A stretch of 64,000 nucleotides of DNA from QHXW01 sp035280425. Lineage in GTDB: Bacteria > Acidobacteriota > Terriglobia > Bryobacterales > Bryobacteraceae. The notes beneath the pieces were generated by a model, which made no database searches, was not told where the DNA came from, and was given only the letters and a program-made list of their open reading frames with translations. Location of the stretch: assembly GCA_035280425.1 (NCBI GenBank), contig DATEFW010000021.1, positions 124,001 to 188,000 of the forward strand, read 5' to 3'. Shown in pieces: positions 17,618-26,784 of this stretch. The position numbers and the translations under genes are program-made. Within the stretch, counting starts at the first letter, position 1. Every line of letters starts with the position of its first letter.

Positions 17618-18562
17618 TCAAACAAACAAAATACTGACCGATGTCTCCTCGTGAATCGACTGCACCGCCCGGGCCAGCAGCGGCGCCACCGACAGGCCGC
17701 GAATTTTCGCGCACTGCTTCGCCTTTTTGGTGAGCGGAATGGAATTCGTCACCACCACTTCCTTCAATCTCGATTCTGAAATCCGCTCGATGGCCTGCCC
17801 GGAAAGCACGGCGTGGGTGGCGCAGGCCGAAACGCTGGCCGCGCCGTGATCGAGCAGCGCTTCGGCGCCCTTCACCAGCGTGCCGGCGGTATCGATCAGA
17901 TCGTCCACCATCAGGCAGTTGCGGTCTTTCACCTTGCCGATGACGTTCATCACTTCCGCAACGTTGGCTTCCTCGCGGCGCTTATCGATGATAGCCAACG
18001 GCGCATTCAACCGTTTGGCAAACGCGCGCGCGCGCTCCACGCCGCCTGCATCCGGCGACACCACGGTGAGGTGCGGCACTTCGAGCGGCTTAAAATAATC
18101 GATCATCACCGGCGTGCCGAACAGGTGATCGACCGGTATATCGAAGAATCCCTGAATCTGCGCAGCGTGCAGATCGAGCGTGAGCATGCGGTCCGCTCCG
18201 GCCGCTTCGATCAGCCGGGCGACGAGTTTTGCGGAGATCGGAACGCGCGGTTTATCTTTCCGGTCCTGCCTGGCGTAACCGTAATAAGGAATGACCGCCG
18301 TGATCCGCTCCGCCGAAGACAGCTTGAGCGCGTGGACCATGAACAGCAGTTCCATCAGGTGATGATCGACCGGGGTGCACGTGGGCTGAACCACGAACAC
18401 GTCGGCGCCGCGGACGTTTTCCTGAATCTGGATGTTGTTCTCGCCGTCGGCAAATGCGGTGACCTGCGCATGTGCGAGATCCAGGCCGAGATCCCGGCAG
18501 ATCTCTTCGGCCAGCGCGCGGTTGGCGCTGCCTGAGAAAACCTTGATGCGATCCGGATTCAT
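17618..18562 (-). CDS. prs: ribose-phosphate pyrophosphokinase (PRPP synthetase)
   Basis: 314 residues from the ATG at 18562, giving MNPDRIKVFSGSANRALAE, the usual family start; the ATGA overlap with the ispE stop supports it over upstream ATGs at 18589 and 18631. Motifs: YGYARQDRKDKPR (flexible loop, ATP), LDLHAAQIQGFFDIPVDHL and the PRPP loop MVDDLIDTAGT. It makes PRPP from ribose 5-phosphate and ATP. PRPP is the substrate of apt two genes upstream, so supply and one use of PRPP share a transcript. Confidence 0.96.
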   Translation of the reverse strand: MNPDRIKVFSGSANRALAEEICRDLGLDLAHAQVTAFADGENNIQIQENVRGADVFVVQPTCTPVDHHLMELLFMVHALKLSSAERITAVIPYYGYARQDRKDKPRVPISAKLVARLIEAAGADRMLTLDLHAAQIQGFFDIPVDHLFGTPVMIDYFKPLEVPHLTVVSPDAGGVERARAFAKRLNAPLAIIDKRREEANVAEVMNVIGKVKDRNCLMVDDLIDTAGTLVKGAEALLDHGAASVSACATHAVLSGQAIERISESRLKEVVVTNSIPLTKKAKQCAKIRGLSVAPLLARAVQSIHEETSVSILFV

Positions 18563-19524
18563 CGCGCGTACCGGCTTAGGGGCGGCCATAATTTTTCTCG
18601 CGTCGTGTGCTTTTCGAGGCGTTTCCACCACTCCGAACGATATCTGGCACGTCTGACCAGCGTAATCGGGAAAACCCGTTCTTCTCTAAAAGATGGAAGG
18701 GCGCGCTGGACTTCGCTTCGCCCGGGGAACAGTCCAAAGACCGCCGAACCGCTCCCGCTCATCATCGCGGGCCCAGCACCCAATTTTAGCAGGCGCCGCT
18801 TCACTCGCTCCAGTTCCGGATGCTGGCGAAACACAACCGGCTCGAAATCGTTCTCACCCGATTCGCGCTTCACGCCTCCGGCCGGGGCTGTGATACAACC
18901 CCAAGCCTGCGACTGGAAACTAACCATTTTATTTTGTTGAGATTCCACTGTCAATTCGGCGCTCAGCAAACGGTACGCTTCCGACGTCGAAACCTGCACC
19001 TCGCGAGGCACAACCAGCAATCCGTGCTGCGACGGGCGATCCGGCAGCGGATAAAGCTCGGTGCCGCGCCCGATTCCGACTGCCGCTCCGCCCACCAGAA
19101 AGAACGGAACATCGCTACCCAGCTCCGCGGCAAGCCGCGCGAGCACGGGCATTTCGAGCGCCTTTCCGGCGAGCACAGGCAGCGTCAGCAGCACGGCGGC
19201 GGCATCGCTCGATCCGCCGCCCAGACCTGCGCACATGGGAATGCGCTTATCGAGCTCGAACCGGACCTCGCCGGTCGCGCGCATGGCATCCAGGCATAGC
19301 TTCGCGGCGCGCGCGATCAGGTTATCGGCGATCTCGACGTTGCCCGCGACCGCGATGCTCGTTCTCGGCGAAGGCGTGAACGCGATCGCGATGCGGTCGG
19401 CGAGCGAGATGGTCTGGAAAATCGTGCGCAGCTCATGAAACTGGTCGGGCCGCCGGTAGAGCACGCGCAGATCGAGGTTGATCTTGGCGAAAGCGGGAAC
19501 GCGCGCGCGGCGAACAGCGCTCAT
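18559..19524 (-). CDS. ispE: 4-diphosphocytidyl-2-C-methyl-D-erythritol kinase
   Basis: 321 residues, GHMP kinase. FAKINLDLRVLYRRPDQFHE at the N-terminus and the ATP loop CAGLGGGSSDAAAVL are diagnostic, with GAGPAMMSGSGSAVFGLF near the C-terminus. It phosphorylates CDP-methylerythritol in the non-mevalonate isoprenoid pathway; ispG of the same pathway lies about 2.7 kb away. The C-terminus is longer than many homologues. It overlaps apt by 4 bases upstream and prs by 4 bases downstream. Confidence 0.95.
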   Translation of the reverse strand: MSAVRRARVPAFAKINLDLRVLYRRPDQFHELRTIFQTISLADRIAIAFTPSPRTSIAVAGNVEIADNLIARAAKLCLDAMRATGEVRFELDKRIPMCAGLGGGSSDAAAVLLTLPVLAGKALEMPVLARLAAELGSDVPFFLVGGAAVGIGRGTELYPLPDRPSQHGLLVVPREVQVSTSEAYRLLSAELTVESQQNKMVSFQSQAWGCITAPAGGVKRESGENDFEPVVFRQHPELERVKRRLLKLGAGPAMMSGSGSAVFGLFPGRSEVQRALPSFREERVFPITLVRRARYRSEWWKRLEKHTTREKLWPPLSRYAR

Positions 19525-20051
19525 TTGTCGTATTGCAGCAGCGAGAAGACATCGTAGCCCGGCAGCTTCTTTCGCCCTTCGAGAAACGTCAGCTCGACGA
19601 CTACCCCGACGCCCGCGACTTTGCCGCCGACTTTTTCGACCAGTTCGGTCGCCGCAGCCGCGGTGCCGCCGGTGGCCAGCAGATCGTCGACGATGAGCAC
19701 GCGGCCGCCAGGCTGGATGGCGTCTCGATGGATCTCCAGGCTGTCATTGCCATACTCGAGCGCGTAGCTCACCGCGACACACTCGGAGGGCAGCTTCTTC
19801 GGTTTGCGCACGGGAATGAAACCTGCGCCCAGCGCGTAGGCCAGCGCCGGCGCGAAGATGAAACCGCGCGCTTCGATGCCGATCACGGCGTCCACGCCGG
19901 CATTGCGGTAATGGTTGCCGAGATCGTCAATGACTTGGTGGAACCCGCGCTTGTCCTTGAGCAGCGTGGTGATGTCGTAGAACAGGATTCCAGGCTTGGG
20001 GAAATCGGGCACTTCGCGGATCAGCGTCTTGAGATGGTTGGAATTGTTCAT
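19521..20051 (-). CDS. apt: adenine phosphoribosyltransferase
   Basis: 176 residues, normal for Apt. IREVPDFPKPGILFYDITTL is the family N-terminal signature, IEARGFIFAPALAYALG the purine pocket and VLIVDDLLATGGTAAA the PRPP loop. It salvages adenine to AMP using PRPP. The ATG shares one base with the acylphosphatase stop (TGATG), and the gene overlaps ispE by 4 bases. Confidence 0.96.
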   Translation of the reverse strand: MNNSNHLKTLIREVPDFPKPGILFYDITTLLKDKRGFHQVIDDLGNHYRNAGVDAVIGIEARGFIFAPALAYALGAGFIPVRKPKKLPSECVAVSYALEYGNDSLEIHRDAIQPGGRVLIVDDLLATGGTAAAATELVEKVGGKVAGVGVVVELTFLEGRKKLPGYDVFSLLQYDK

Positions 20052-20335
20052 CAGCCCTCGATGTGAAAGGTATCGTATTGTTGCATGGCCGCCTCGCTTT
20101 CCTCAACGCCGCGCACGTCGGCCAGGCGCGGGCCTTTCCACAAGCGCGCGGCGAGCTCGGAAAGCTGTTCCGGCGTGCCGGAGGCATAGACTTCCACGCG
20201 GCCGTCGTCCAGATTCCGCACGTAGCCCGAAACGCGCAGCTCCGCCGCGGCGCGCTGCGCGAAATAGCGGTACCCGACTCCCTGCACGCGCCCACGGACG
20301 AAGTAGCGCCGGGCGATGAGGTCGCGTTTAGGCAT
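20051..20335 (-). CDS. acyP: acylphosphatase
   Basis: 94 residues starting MPKRDLIARRYFVRG. The catalytic signature GRVQGVGYRYF places the phosphate-binding arginine at R23, and GYVRNLDDGRVEV the catalytic asparagine at N41. The enzyme hydrolyses acyl phosphates such as acetyl phosphate. It is the first gene of the ten-gene housekeeping run. The frame is open for another 27 codons upstream, but that part is not family-like, so ATG 20335 is used. Confidence 0.93.
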   Translation of the reverse strand: MPKRDLIARRYFVRGRVQGVGYRYFAQRAAAELRVSGYVRNLDDGRVEVYASGTPEQLSELAARLWKGPRLADVRGVEESEAAMQQYDTFHIEG

Positions 20336-20412
20336 CGGGCTCGGAGAACCACCGTGTTTCAAATGTGCGTACCCACGTAGTCGTCGGGAATCGCTCGTCG
20401 GCAAAACGACAG

Positions 20413-22032
20413 TCACTCTGGTGGAGTTAGCTCCAGATTGAAAATCTGCCGTTCTTGCACTTCAAAGGCGTCAGCCGTCGCGGACTTTGACCGCAGTAGA
20501 TTGAGATCAGCGTGTGATCGCCGCAACGGGCCGATTAAAGCGACAGCCTTGTACCGCCCGGGAGCCAGATCTGTGAATGCGAATTGGCCGTTTTCGCCGG
20601 AGTTCACGTATCGCAAAGCGGAGGAATCCATCATGTCGGGAAGCGCTTCGGGAAGCAACACAATGCGTACGTCCTTCATCACCGCACCCTTAGTGTCTCG
20701 CACCGTCCCGGTCACGGTCGCCACACGGGTGCTGATGATGAAGTTCAGAGTGGAATCGGGCGAGGCATGATCAACGCGGATAGGTCCGCCCGCGACGTGC
20801 GCGCCCCGGTATCGCACTTCAGTTAGCGCGTATCCCGGTGACAAGCCCATGAGACGAGGGAAGTAGCCGCCCCTGGAGACACCGTCGAGGCGGAAGCGCC
20901 CCGATTCAGATACGGCCACCGGCTCAGCATTCGCTGACACGGTGACAGGCCATAACTGAACGGAAAGTTTCGACGGCAGTTCCAGGTTTTCTTCGGCAAT
21001 GCGCACAGATCCCTCAACTGTAAAGCCGGGCTCGAGGAGCAGCTTCAAATCCTCCGCATCGCCATCGTTCACGTCCACGGTGCATTGGGCAAACAGTCCA
21101 CGTTCCTTCGATGGGCTATTGTCTTCGGCGGTGAGCACGTACTCGCCTTCGCTGAGATGATCGATATGAAACGGGCCCGGATGTTCCAGTTCTCCGTGGG
21201 CAATCAGAGTGAAAGCTCCCGCCTGCATCGCGGTCAGGGTCAGTTGGATTTTCTCGGCATGATCCCCTTCCGGCGCCTCCACGTCTCCGCTCACCGAGCG
21301 AGGCCGTCTCTTCCGGACTTTGATTTCGAGCGACCGGCTTTCGCCTGCGGCGAGCGTAACAGGGAGGGCCGCTTCGATGCGAGCGGCGTCGGGAAAATAA
21401 CTCCTTCCGTACTCGGCGCGCCTGGCGTTTTTCTTCCTTCCATCTCCGGGCGCGATCTCCAAGATACTCTGGCCGATTTGGAGAAAGTAAGCGCCGGGTT
21501 CGAGACTCGTCAACTCGAACGCGCCAGCGTTATCGGTAACCGCGGCGCCGGCGACAGCGCGAATGAATCGCTTGACACCGGTCCCGTAATCCTCTTGCAA
21601 GGGCACGACACTCAGACCCTTCACGGGATCCTCGGTTTCGTAGTCGACGATTCGTCCAGAAATAGACGGCGCCGAGGTCAACGCAAAGTCGAACGTCGTC
21701 GTCTCTCCTGCGTTCACGGTCACTACGGCATGGCCGGGGTCTATCGTGGCGTTGATCTCCCGGTACCCTGTTTTCGTCACGGTGAACGCCAGTTCGCCCG
21801 GCGGCAGCGCGTGTAAGACGTACGAGCCGTCGCTTGCACTAACCGCTGAGAATACGGTGTTATTCACGTCGGCGAGAACCCGAACACCGGCGAGCTTTTG
21901 ATGCGTTACGGCGTCAGTGACGGTACCGTCAACAGTGGCGGTATCCTGCGCTGGGAGCGAAGCGCAGACGAAAGGTAACACCATGGCAGCTCCCAACGGA
22001 AGAGGCAGGCGCTCGATCGTGCGTTGCTTCAT
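20413..22032 (-). CDS. secreted protein with repeated CarboxypepD-reg-like domains
   Basis: 539 residues. A signal peptide (about 1-28, ending ASLPAQ) is followed by at least four beta-sandwich repeats of the carboxypeptidase regulatory-like type: VDGTVTDAVTHQKLAGVRV, ISGRIVDYETEDPVKGLSV, VEGSVRIAEENLELPSKLS and VTGTVRDTKGAVMKDVRI, each followed by a G-x-F/Y and LPPGxY-like turn. Such proteins are abundant in Acidobacteriota, often on TonB-dependent receptors; here no barrel is attached. A cell-surface or periplasmic binding role is likely, ligand unknown. It starts 3 bases after the ispG stop and may be co-transcribed with it. Confidence 0.82.
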   Translation of the reverse strand: MKQRTIERLPLPLGAAMVLPFVCASLPAQDTATVDGTVTDAVTHQKLAGVRVLADVNNTVFSAVSASDGSYVLHALPPGELAFTVTKTGYREINATIDPGHAVVTVNAGETTTFDFALTSAPSISGRIVDYETEDPVKGLSVVPLQEDYGTGVKRFIRAVAGAAVTDNAGAFELTSLEPGAYFLQIGQSILEIAPGDGRKKNARRAEYGRSYFPDAARIEAALPVTLAAGESRSLEIKVRKRRPRSVSGDVEAPEGDHAEKIQLTLTAMQAGAFTLIAHGELEHPGPFHIDHLSEGEYVLTAEDNSPSKERGLFAQCTVDVNDGDAEDLKLLLEPGFTVEGSVRIAEENLELPSKLSVQLWPVTVSANAEPVAVSESGRFRLDGVSRGGYFPRLMGLSPGYALTEVRYRGAHVAGGPIRVDHASPDSTLNFIISTRVATVTGTVRDTKGAVMKDVRIVLLPEALPDMMDSSALRYVNSGENGQFAFTDLAPGRYKAVALIGPLRRSHADLNLLRSKSATADAFEVQERQIFNLELTPPE

Positions 22033-22035
22033 GTC

Positions 22036-23247
22036 TCAATACCGCGTGGCCACGTAATCGTCGAGGATCTGGATGAACTCGGCGACGATGCGATCGCCCT
22101 TGAGCGTTTTGAGCAGGCGGCCGTCGACGAAGACGGGCGCTTTGGGCTCCTCGAAAGTTCCGGGCAGTGAGATGCCGATATTGGCATGCTTGGATTCGCC
22201 GGGGCCGTTCACCACGCAGCCCATCACGGCGACACGCATCTCTTCGACGCCCTTCTTCGATTCCTTCCAGACGGGCATCTGCCGGCGCAGGTAGGTTTGG
22301 ATCTGGTCGGCCATTTCCTGGAAGAACGTGCTGGTGGTGCGGCCGCAGCCGGGGCAGGCGGTGACCTGCGGGGTGAAGCTGCGGATGCCGAGCGACTGGA
22401 GTATCTGCTGCGAGACCGTGACTTCTTCGGTGCGGTCGCCGTTGGGAAGCGGCGTGAGCGAAGTGCGGATGGTGTCGCCGATGCCTTCCTGCAACAGCAC
22501 CGCGAGCGCGGAGGTGGTGGCGACGATGCCTTTCGCTCCCATGCCGGCTTCGGTCAAGCCGAGATGCAGCGGGTAATCCGAGCGGGCGGCGAGCGCGCGG
22601 TAGACGTCGATCAGGTCCTGCACGCCGCTCACTTTGGCGCTCAGGATGATCTTGTCGTGCGCGAGGCCGTAGCGCTCGGCGGCGCGGGCGGATTCGATGG
22701 CGCTTACCACCATGGCTTCGAGTGTGACGTCGCGCGCATCTTTGGGCTCGGCGAGCGCGGAGTTTTCGTCCATCAGGCGCGTGAGCAGCGCCTGATCGAG
22801 CGAGCCCCAGTTGACGCCGATGCGCACCGGGCGATCGTATTCGACCGCCACTTCGATCATGGTGCGGAAATTGTCGTCGTGCTTTTTGCCGATGTTGACG
22901 TTGCCCGGATTGATGCGGTATTTCGCCAGCGCGCGGGCGCACGCGGGAAATTTCTTGAGCAGGATGTGGCCGTTGTAATGGAAGTCGCCGATGATGGGGA
23001 CGCGCACGCCGAACTTGTCGAGGCAATCGGCGATCTTCGGCACTGCGGCGGCGGCCTCTTCGGTGTTGACCGTGACGCGCACCAGTTCCGAGCCCGCGCG
23101 CGCGAGCGCCATGACCTGGTTGACGGTCGACTGCGTATCGGCGGTGTCGGTATTGGTCATGGACTGGACGACGATCGGATGATCGCCGCCGACCTTCACA
23201 CCACCGACATCCACCACCGCCGTCGCGCGGCGGGCTTTCACAGCCAT
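22036..23247 (-). CDS. ispG: 4-hydroxy-3-methylbut-2-enyl diphosphate synthase
   Basis: 403 residues, the two-domain bacterial GcpE form. The TIM-barrel N-terminus (VGGDHPIVVQSMTNTDTADT, RVPIIGDFHYNGHILL) is followed by the Fe-S domain with ACPGCGRTTSTFFQEMADQI and GCVVNGPGESKHANIG, supplying three cysteines for the [4Fe-4S] cluster. It acts late in the MEP isoprenoid pathway. GGAGG lies just before the ATG. It is divergent from the MBL gene and followed by the CarboxypepD-reg protein. Confidence 0.96.
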   Translation of the reverse strand: MAVKARRATAVVDVGGVKVGGDHPIVVQSMTNTDTADTQSTVNQVMALARAGSELVRVTVNTEEAAAAVPKIADCLDKFGVRVPIIGDFHYNGHILLKKFPACARALAKYRINPGNVNIGKKHDDNFRTMIEVAVEYDRPVRIGVNWGSLDQALLTRLMDENSALAEPKDARDVTLEAMVVSAIESARAAERYGLAHDKIILSAKVSGVQDLIDVYRALAARSDYPLHLGLTEAGMGAKGIVATTSALAVLLQEGIGDTIRTSLTPLPNGDRTEEVTVSQQILQSLGIRSFTPQVTACPGCGRTTSTFFQEMADQIQTYLRRQMPVWKESKKGVEEMRVAVMGCVVNGPGESKHANIGISLPGTFEEPKAPVFVDGRLLKTLKGDRIVAEFIQILDDYVATRY

Positions 23248-23338
23248 CGAAAACCTCCGGGAAGTATTGATTTTAGCATTCGATTAGCGATAGCATTCCT
23301 GGACGACCCAAAGCGTACCGCCCGACACGGAGGTGATG

Positions 23339-24322
23339 ATGAAGAAGCGGATCTGGATTCTCGGAACGTTTGCGATGCTGGCGTCGGTGGCGTTTTTCGT
23401 CACGGGAACGGACGCGCAGCCGGGAACGGTGAAGCAGATCGTGCCGGGCGTGTGGTTCCGCGAAGGCGACCTCATGAATATGGGGCACTGCAACAACATC
23501 ATCATCGAGATGAAGGATTACCTGATCGTGGTGGACGCGAACTTCCCGAGCGGCGCGCGACTGGCGCTGGCGGCGGCGAAGAAGCTCTCGTCGAAGCCGA
23601 TCAAGTACGTCTTCGACACGCATCATCACGGCGACCACGCGTACGGGAATCCGATCTGGACGCAGGCGGGCGCAACGACTCTGGCCTACAAGGGCGTGGC
23701 CGAAGAGATGAAGCGCTACGAGCCGGCGCGCTGGCTGGCGGCGGCCAAAGGGAGACAGGATGTGGCCGAGATGCACCTGAGCGCCCCCGAGCCGCCGAAG
23801 CAGACGTTCGACAAGACGCCGTTCGTGCTGAAAGACGACACGCGCGAGGTGCGCTTCTACTTCTTCGGATGGGCGCACACGCGCGGCGACGGCTTCGTCT
23901 ACCTGCCCAAGGAGAAGGTGCTGTGCACGGGCGATGCGGTGGTCAACGGGCCGTACAACTTCACCGCCGACGGCAACGTGGGCAACTGGCCTAACGTCAT
24001 CCGGCAGGCGCAGAAGCTGGCGGTCGATCACGTGCTGCCGGGACACGGCGCGCCGGGCGGCAAAGAGGTGCTCGAAGGGCAGATCCAGTACATGACGGAG
24101 CTGCGCAAGGCGGTCGCCGCCGCAGTGAAGCAGGGCAAGAAGGCGTCGGACCTGGTGTCGAGCGAAACCAAGGTGCTGTTCGGGAACGAAGTTCCGGCGA
24201 CTACGTCTATCACTCTGCCGGATCACGTCAAGAACTGGGTTGGCGGATTTCTCCCGGCGCAGGTGAAGGATACCTACGAAGAGATCACGCAGAATAAGCC
24301 GCACGGAGATATCCCGCATTAG
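23339..24322 (+). CDS. secreted MBL-fold metallo-hydrolase
   Basis: About 327 residues. The N-terminus MKKRIWILGTFAMLASVAFF up to TDAQ is a signal peptide, so it acts in the periplasm. The zinc motif THHHGDHAYGN (HxHxDH) is present, with a later His in LPGHGAPGG and the bridging Asp in CTGDAVVNG. Hydrolase class (lactamase-like, lactonase or other) is not determinable. Of three consecutive starts, ATG 23339 sits 5 bases after GGAGG. Its stop overlaps the proposed start of the M28 peptidase, so the two are probably expressed together. Confidence 0.88.
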   Translation: MKKRIWILGTFAMLASVAFFVTGTDAQPGTVKQIVPGVWFREGDLMNMGHCNNIIIEMKDYLIVVDANFPSGARLALAAAKKLSSKPIKYVFDTHHHGDHAYGNPIWTQAGATTLAYKGVAEEMKRYEPARWLAAAKGRQDVAEMHLSAPEPPKQTFDKTPFVLKDDTREVRFYFFGWAHTRGDGFVYLPKEKVLCTGDAVVNGPYNFTADGNVGNWPNVIRQAQKLAVDHVLPGHGAPGGKEVLEGQIQYMTELRKAVAAAVKQGKKASDLVSSETKVLFGNEVPATTSITLPDHVKNWVGGFLPAQVKDTYEEITQNKPHGDIPH

Positions 24323-25829
24323 GTCCGCCCGGGTCCTCGCGCTCATTGTTGCCGCGCTCGCGGCGGCGCCAGTTGCCAAGCAGCCTGCGCCGCTGACGCA
24401 CGAAGAGCGCAGAGTGATGCGCCGCATTTCGGCCGACGCGCTGCGCGGGAATCTCTCCTTTCTGGCTTCGGACGCGCTCGAAGGGCGCAACACGCCGTCG
24501 CGGGGCCTGGATATCGCGGCGGAGTTCATCGCGTCGCAATTCCGCAGCGCGGGCCTGGAGCCGGCGGGCGACGACGGCTATTTCCAGACCGCGGAGCTGA
24601 AAGAGCTCGAACCCGCGAAAGAGGGATTCGAGATGAAGATCGAGCAGGGCGGGCGAACGATCGCGGTCGCGCGCGAGGCGATCACATCGCGGTTTTACGC
24701 GGCGCTCGAACTGGAGCATGCAGGCATCTACAAGCTCGACCGGGATAACGAAAAAGCGCTCGCGAGCCTGAAGCCGGAGGATGTGGCGGGGAAAGTAGTG
24801 GTGGCCGAACTGCCGGAGTTCGGCGGCACCGAGGCGGAAGGCGCGTCCCGGAAATTCCGCGAGGAGATGCGCGCCATCGAGCGGGCCAAGCCGCGGCTGG
24901 CGCTGCTCCTGGCGAGCCATCCGCTGCCGGAAGTGACGAACCGCTTTTCCACAGCGGAAACGCGCGCGGCGAGCGAGAAGCCGCGCATCGTGGTGCGCAG
25001 CGCGGAGGTTTCTGAATGGTATCGCACGCTCAAGCCGGGGCCGACGGACGCTACGCTCACGTTGCACCTCGCGCCGGCGCAGGAAAAACCGGTGAAGCTG
25101 CGCAATGTGATCGGTCTGCTGCGCGGCTCCGATCCGGAACTGCGGGATACCTATGTGCTGCTGACCGCGCATTACGATCACCTGGGCGTGGGCCCGGAAG
25201 GCGCCGTGTTTCACGGGGCGAACGACGATGGCAGCGGAACGGTTTCGGTGATGGAGATCGCGTCAGCATTGGCGAAGATGGATCCGCGGCCGAAGCGGAG
25301 CGTGGTGTTCATGACATTCTTCGGTGAAGAAGAAGGCGAACTCGGATCGAAGTATTACGCGGAGCATCCGGTGTTTCCGGTTGAGAAGACGGTGGCGGAC
25401 GTGAACCTGGAGCAACTGGGGCGCACGGACGCATCGGACGGCGCGCAGATCGACCGGGCGACGTTCACCGGGTTCCGGTACTCGAATCTGCCTCGAATTT
25501 TTCAGGAAGCGGGCGCGCGCACCGGCGTCCGAGTGCTGAGCGATGAGAAATATGGCGACTCGTATTTCGCGCGGAGCGATAACGAAGCGCTGGCCAAGCT
25601 CGGCGTTCCGGCGCACACGCTGGCGGTGGCATTCGAATTTCCGGATTACCATCTGGTGACCGATACCTGGCAGAAGATCGATTACGAAAACATGGCCAAG
25701 GTGGACCGCATGGTGGCGCTGGGGGTGATCATGCTGGCCGACGATGCGGTTCCGCCGAAGTGGAACGCGGCGGAACCGCAGGCCGAGCCGTACGCCAAAG
25801 CGTGGAAGACACTGCACAAGCAGAACTAG
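24318..25829 (+). CDS. secreted M28 family zinc peptidase (probable ATT start)
   Basis: Zinc ligands of the M28 aminopeptidase-like family are clear: TAHYDHLGVG, GANDDGSGTVS, FGEEEGELGS and a late HLVTDTW; NLEQLGR replaces the more usual Asp site. The first ATG/GTG (24414/24417) would start directly at the conserved ISADALRGNLSFLASDALEGR region, with no leader. The same frame upstream encodes RSARVLALIVAALAAAPVA, an evident signal peptide, and no ATG, GTG or TTG exists between it and the stop at 24264. ATT at 24318 has GGAG 9 bases upstream and overlaps the MBL stop. I therefore propose ATT; the body of the gene is certain, the start is inference. Confidence 0.75.
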   Translation: MRSARVLALIVAALAAAPVAKQPAPLTHEERRVMRRISADALRGNLSFLASDALEGRNTPSRGLDIAAEFIASQFRSAGLEPAGDDGYFQTAELKELEPAKEGFEMKIEQGGRTIAVAREAITSRFYAALELEHAGIYKLDRDNEKALASLKPEDVAGKVVVAELPEFGGTEAEGASRKFREEMRAIERAKPRLALLLASHPLPEVTNRFSTAETRAASEKPRIVVRSAEVSEWYRTLKPGPTDATLTLHLAPAQEKPVKLRNVIGLLRGSDPELRDTYVLLTAHYDHLGVGPEGAVFHGANDDGSGTVSVMEIASALAKMDPRPKRSVVFMTFFGEEEGELGSKYYAEHPVFPVEKTVADVNLEQLGRTDASDGAQIDRATFTGFRYSNLPRIFQEAGARTGVRVLSDEKYGDSYFARSDNEALAKLGVPAHTLAVAFEFPDYHLVTDTWQKIDYENMAKVDRMVALGVIMLADDAVPPKWNAAEPQAEPYAKAWKTLHKQN

Positions 25830-26589
25830 CTGCGGTTATCGCGCGACCAGGCGCGCGCCGATTACATACAGCGCCACGCCGCCCAAAACGAACAAAGCGA
25901 TGAGAGCGAGCGCCATCCAGCCGGGACGCTCGCGGGGCGTGTGCGGTGCGGAGTTCGGGTGCATAAGCGCTTGAAAGAGTATAGCGTTCCGGCGATTGCG
26001 CTTGCGGCGCGGGCCCGTCCAATTGGGTTTGTTCTGCGGAATTTTCCGGCGGCGCGGGCGGCGCATCCGGTTCGGAGGGGAGATCGGGCGGTTGCTGCCG
26101 ATCAGGCGCGGAGCGGAGGCGCTGGAGCTCGTGGAGCGCGCGATAGAAAGAGCGCTCGATGCGGGTTTCATAGCGGAACAGGTTTTCGATGGCGCGCGCG
26201 CCGCGGGTATCGTCGAGAAAGGCCATGGCGCGGCGGCCGTTGGGTTCGAGGCAGGTGAAGTCCTTCTGCATGCGCGCGGTGAGATCGGTCATGCGGAGAT
26301 CGAACAGTCCGGTTTCGATGCCGCGGAGGCGGGCGAGGCGCCAGGCGGCCATGATCATCTGGTCGACGAGAAGATTTTCGGTGGGTGTTAAGGGCTGGTA
26401 CTCGGCGCGGAATGTTTCGGCGAGCTCATCGAAATCCTCGTGATTTTCATTTTCGAGAACGGCGGTTTTGGCGGCGAGGCCGTGGCGCAGGGCGTTGAAG
26501 CGGACGGCGGCGAGGCCTTCGGGAGTGCGCGGGCCGGTGCTCAATTGAGCGTTGCGGCGGTTGGCGATGATTTGGTTTAGGGTAGCCAT
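25729..26589 (-). CDS. STGPRT-type conserved protein of unknown function
   Basis: The first 150 residues are well formed: IANRRNAQLSTGPRTPEGLA, then FNALRHGLAAKTAVL and a helical middle (RLARLRGIETGLFDLRM). This is a family of short proteins, repeated in many Acidobacteriota and Planctomycetes genomes, whose function is unknown. From about residue 175 the protein becomes Pro/Ala-rich and then runs, as an open frame, through a small membrane-peptide gene and the 3' end of the M28 gene to 25729. The C-terminal third is therefore doubtful; a missed shift near 26000 would end it earlier. ATG at 26589 is certain. Confidence 0.65.
   Translation of the reverse strand: MATLNQIIANRRNAQLSTGPRTPEGLAAVRFNALRHGLAAKTAVLENENHEDFDELAETFRAEYQPLTPTENLLVDQMIMAAWRLARLRGIETGLFDLRMTDLTARMQKDFTCLEPNGRRAMAFLDDTRGARAIENLFRYETRIERSFYRALHELQRLRSAPDRQQPPDLPSEPDAPPAPPENSAEQTQLDGPAPQAQSPERYTLSSAYAPELRTAHAPRASRLDGARSHRFVRFGRRGAVCNRRAPGRAITAASSACAVSSTLWRTARPAVPPRSTSAEPHRRPA
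25836..25964 (-). CDS. small single-span membrane protein, unknown
   Basis: 42 residues: a polar N-terminus (MHPNSAPHTPRERPGW) followed by one strong transmembrane segment (MALALIALFVLGGVALYVI) and a basic end. It lies in a different frame inside the 3' part of the STGPRT gene. A TATACT box is about 14 bases before its ATG. Hydrophobicity and a compact shape favour a real small protein, but I know no family for it. Confidence 0.4.
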   Translation of the reverse strand: MHPNSAPHTPRERPGWMALALIALFVLGGVALYVIGARLVAR

Positions 26590-26784
26590 GGGTTTTTCGA
26601 ATTTCGCGTATATGGTAGCGGGCGGGAATGGGGCGCGAAGGGTGGAACGGGGGGAAATGGCTGAATTGAGTCGGGAAAAACGGGACGGAAGGGAGTGAAC
26701 GGACTTTCGACAGGTTCGGCGTCGCCTATACTGGGTTCCATGTTTTAACGACTAAATCATCCGTTTCGGTGGGTGGCAATTCAA

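Noticed and set aside
22186..23994. A 602-codon plus-strand frame
   Set aside because: It is antisense to ispG and then a wrong frame of the MBL hydrolase; composition is Gly/Ala/Arg/His-rich with no motif.
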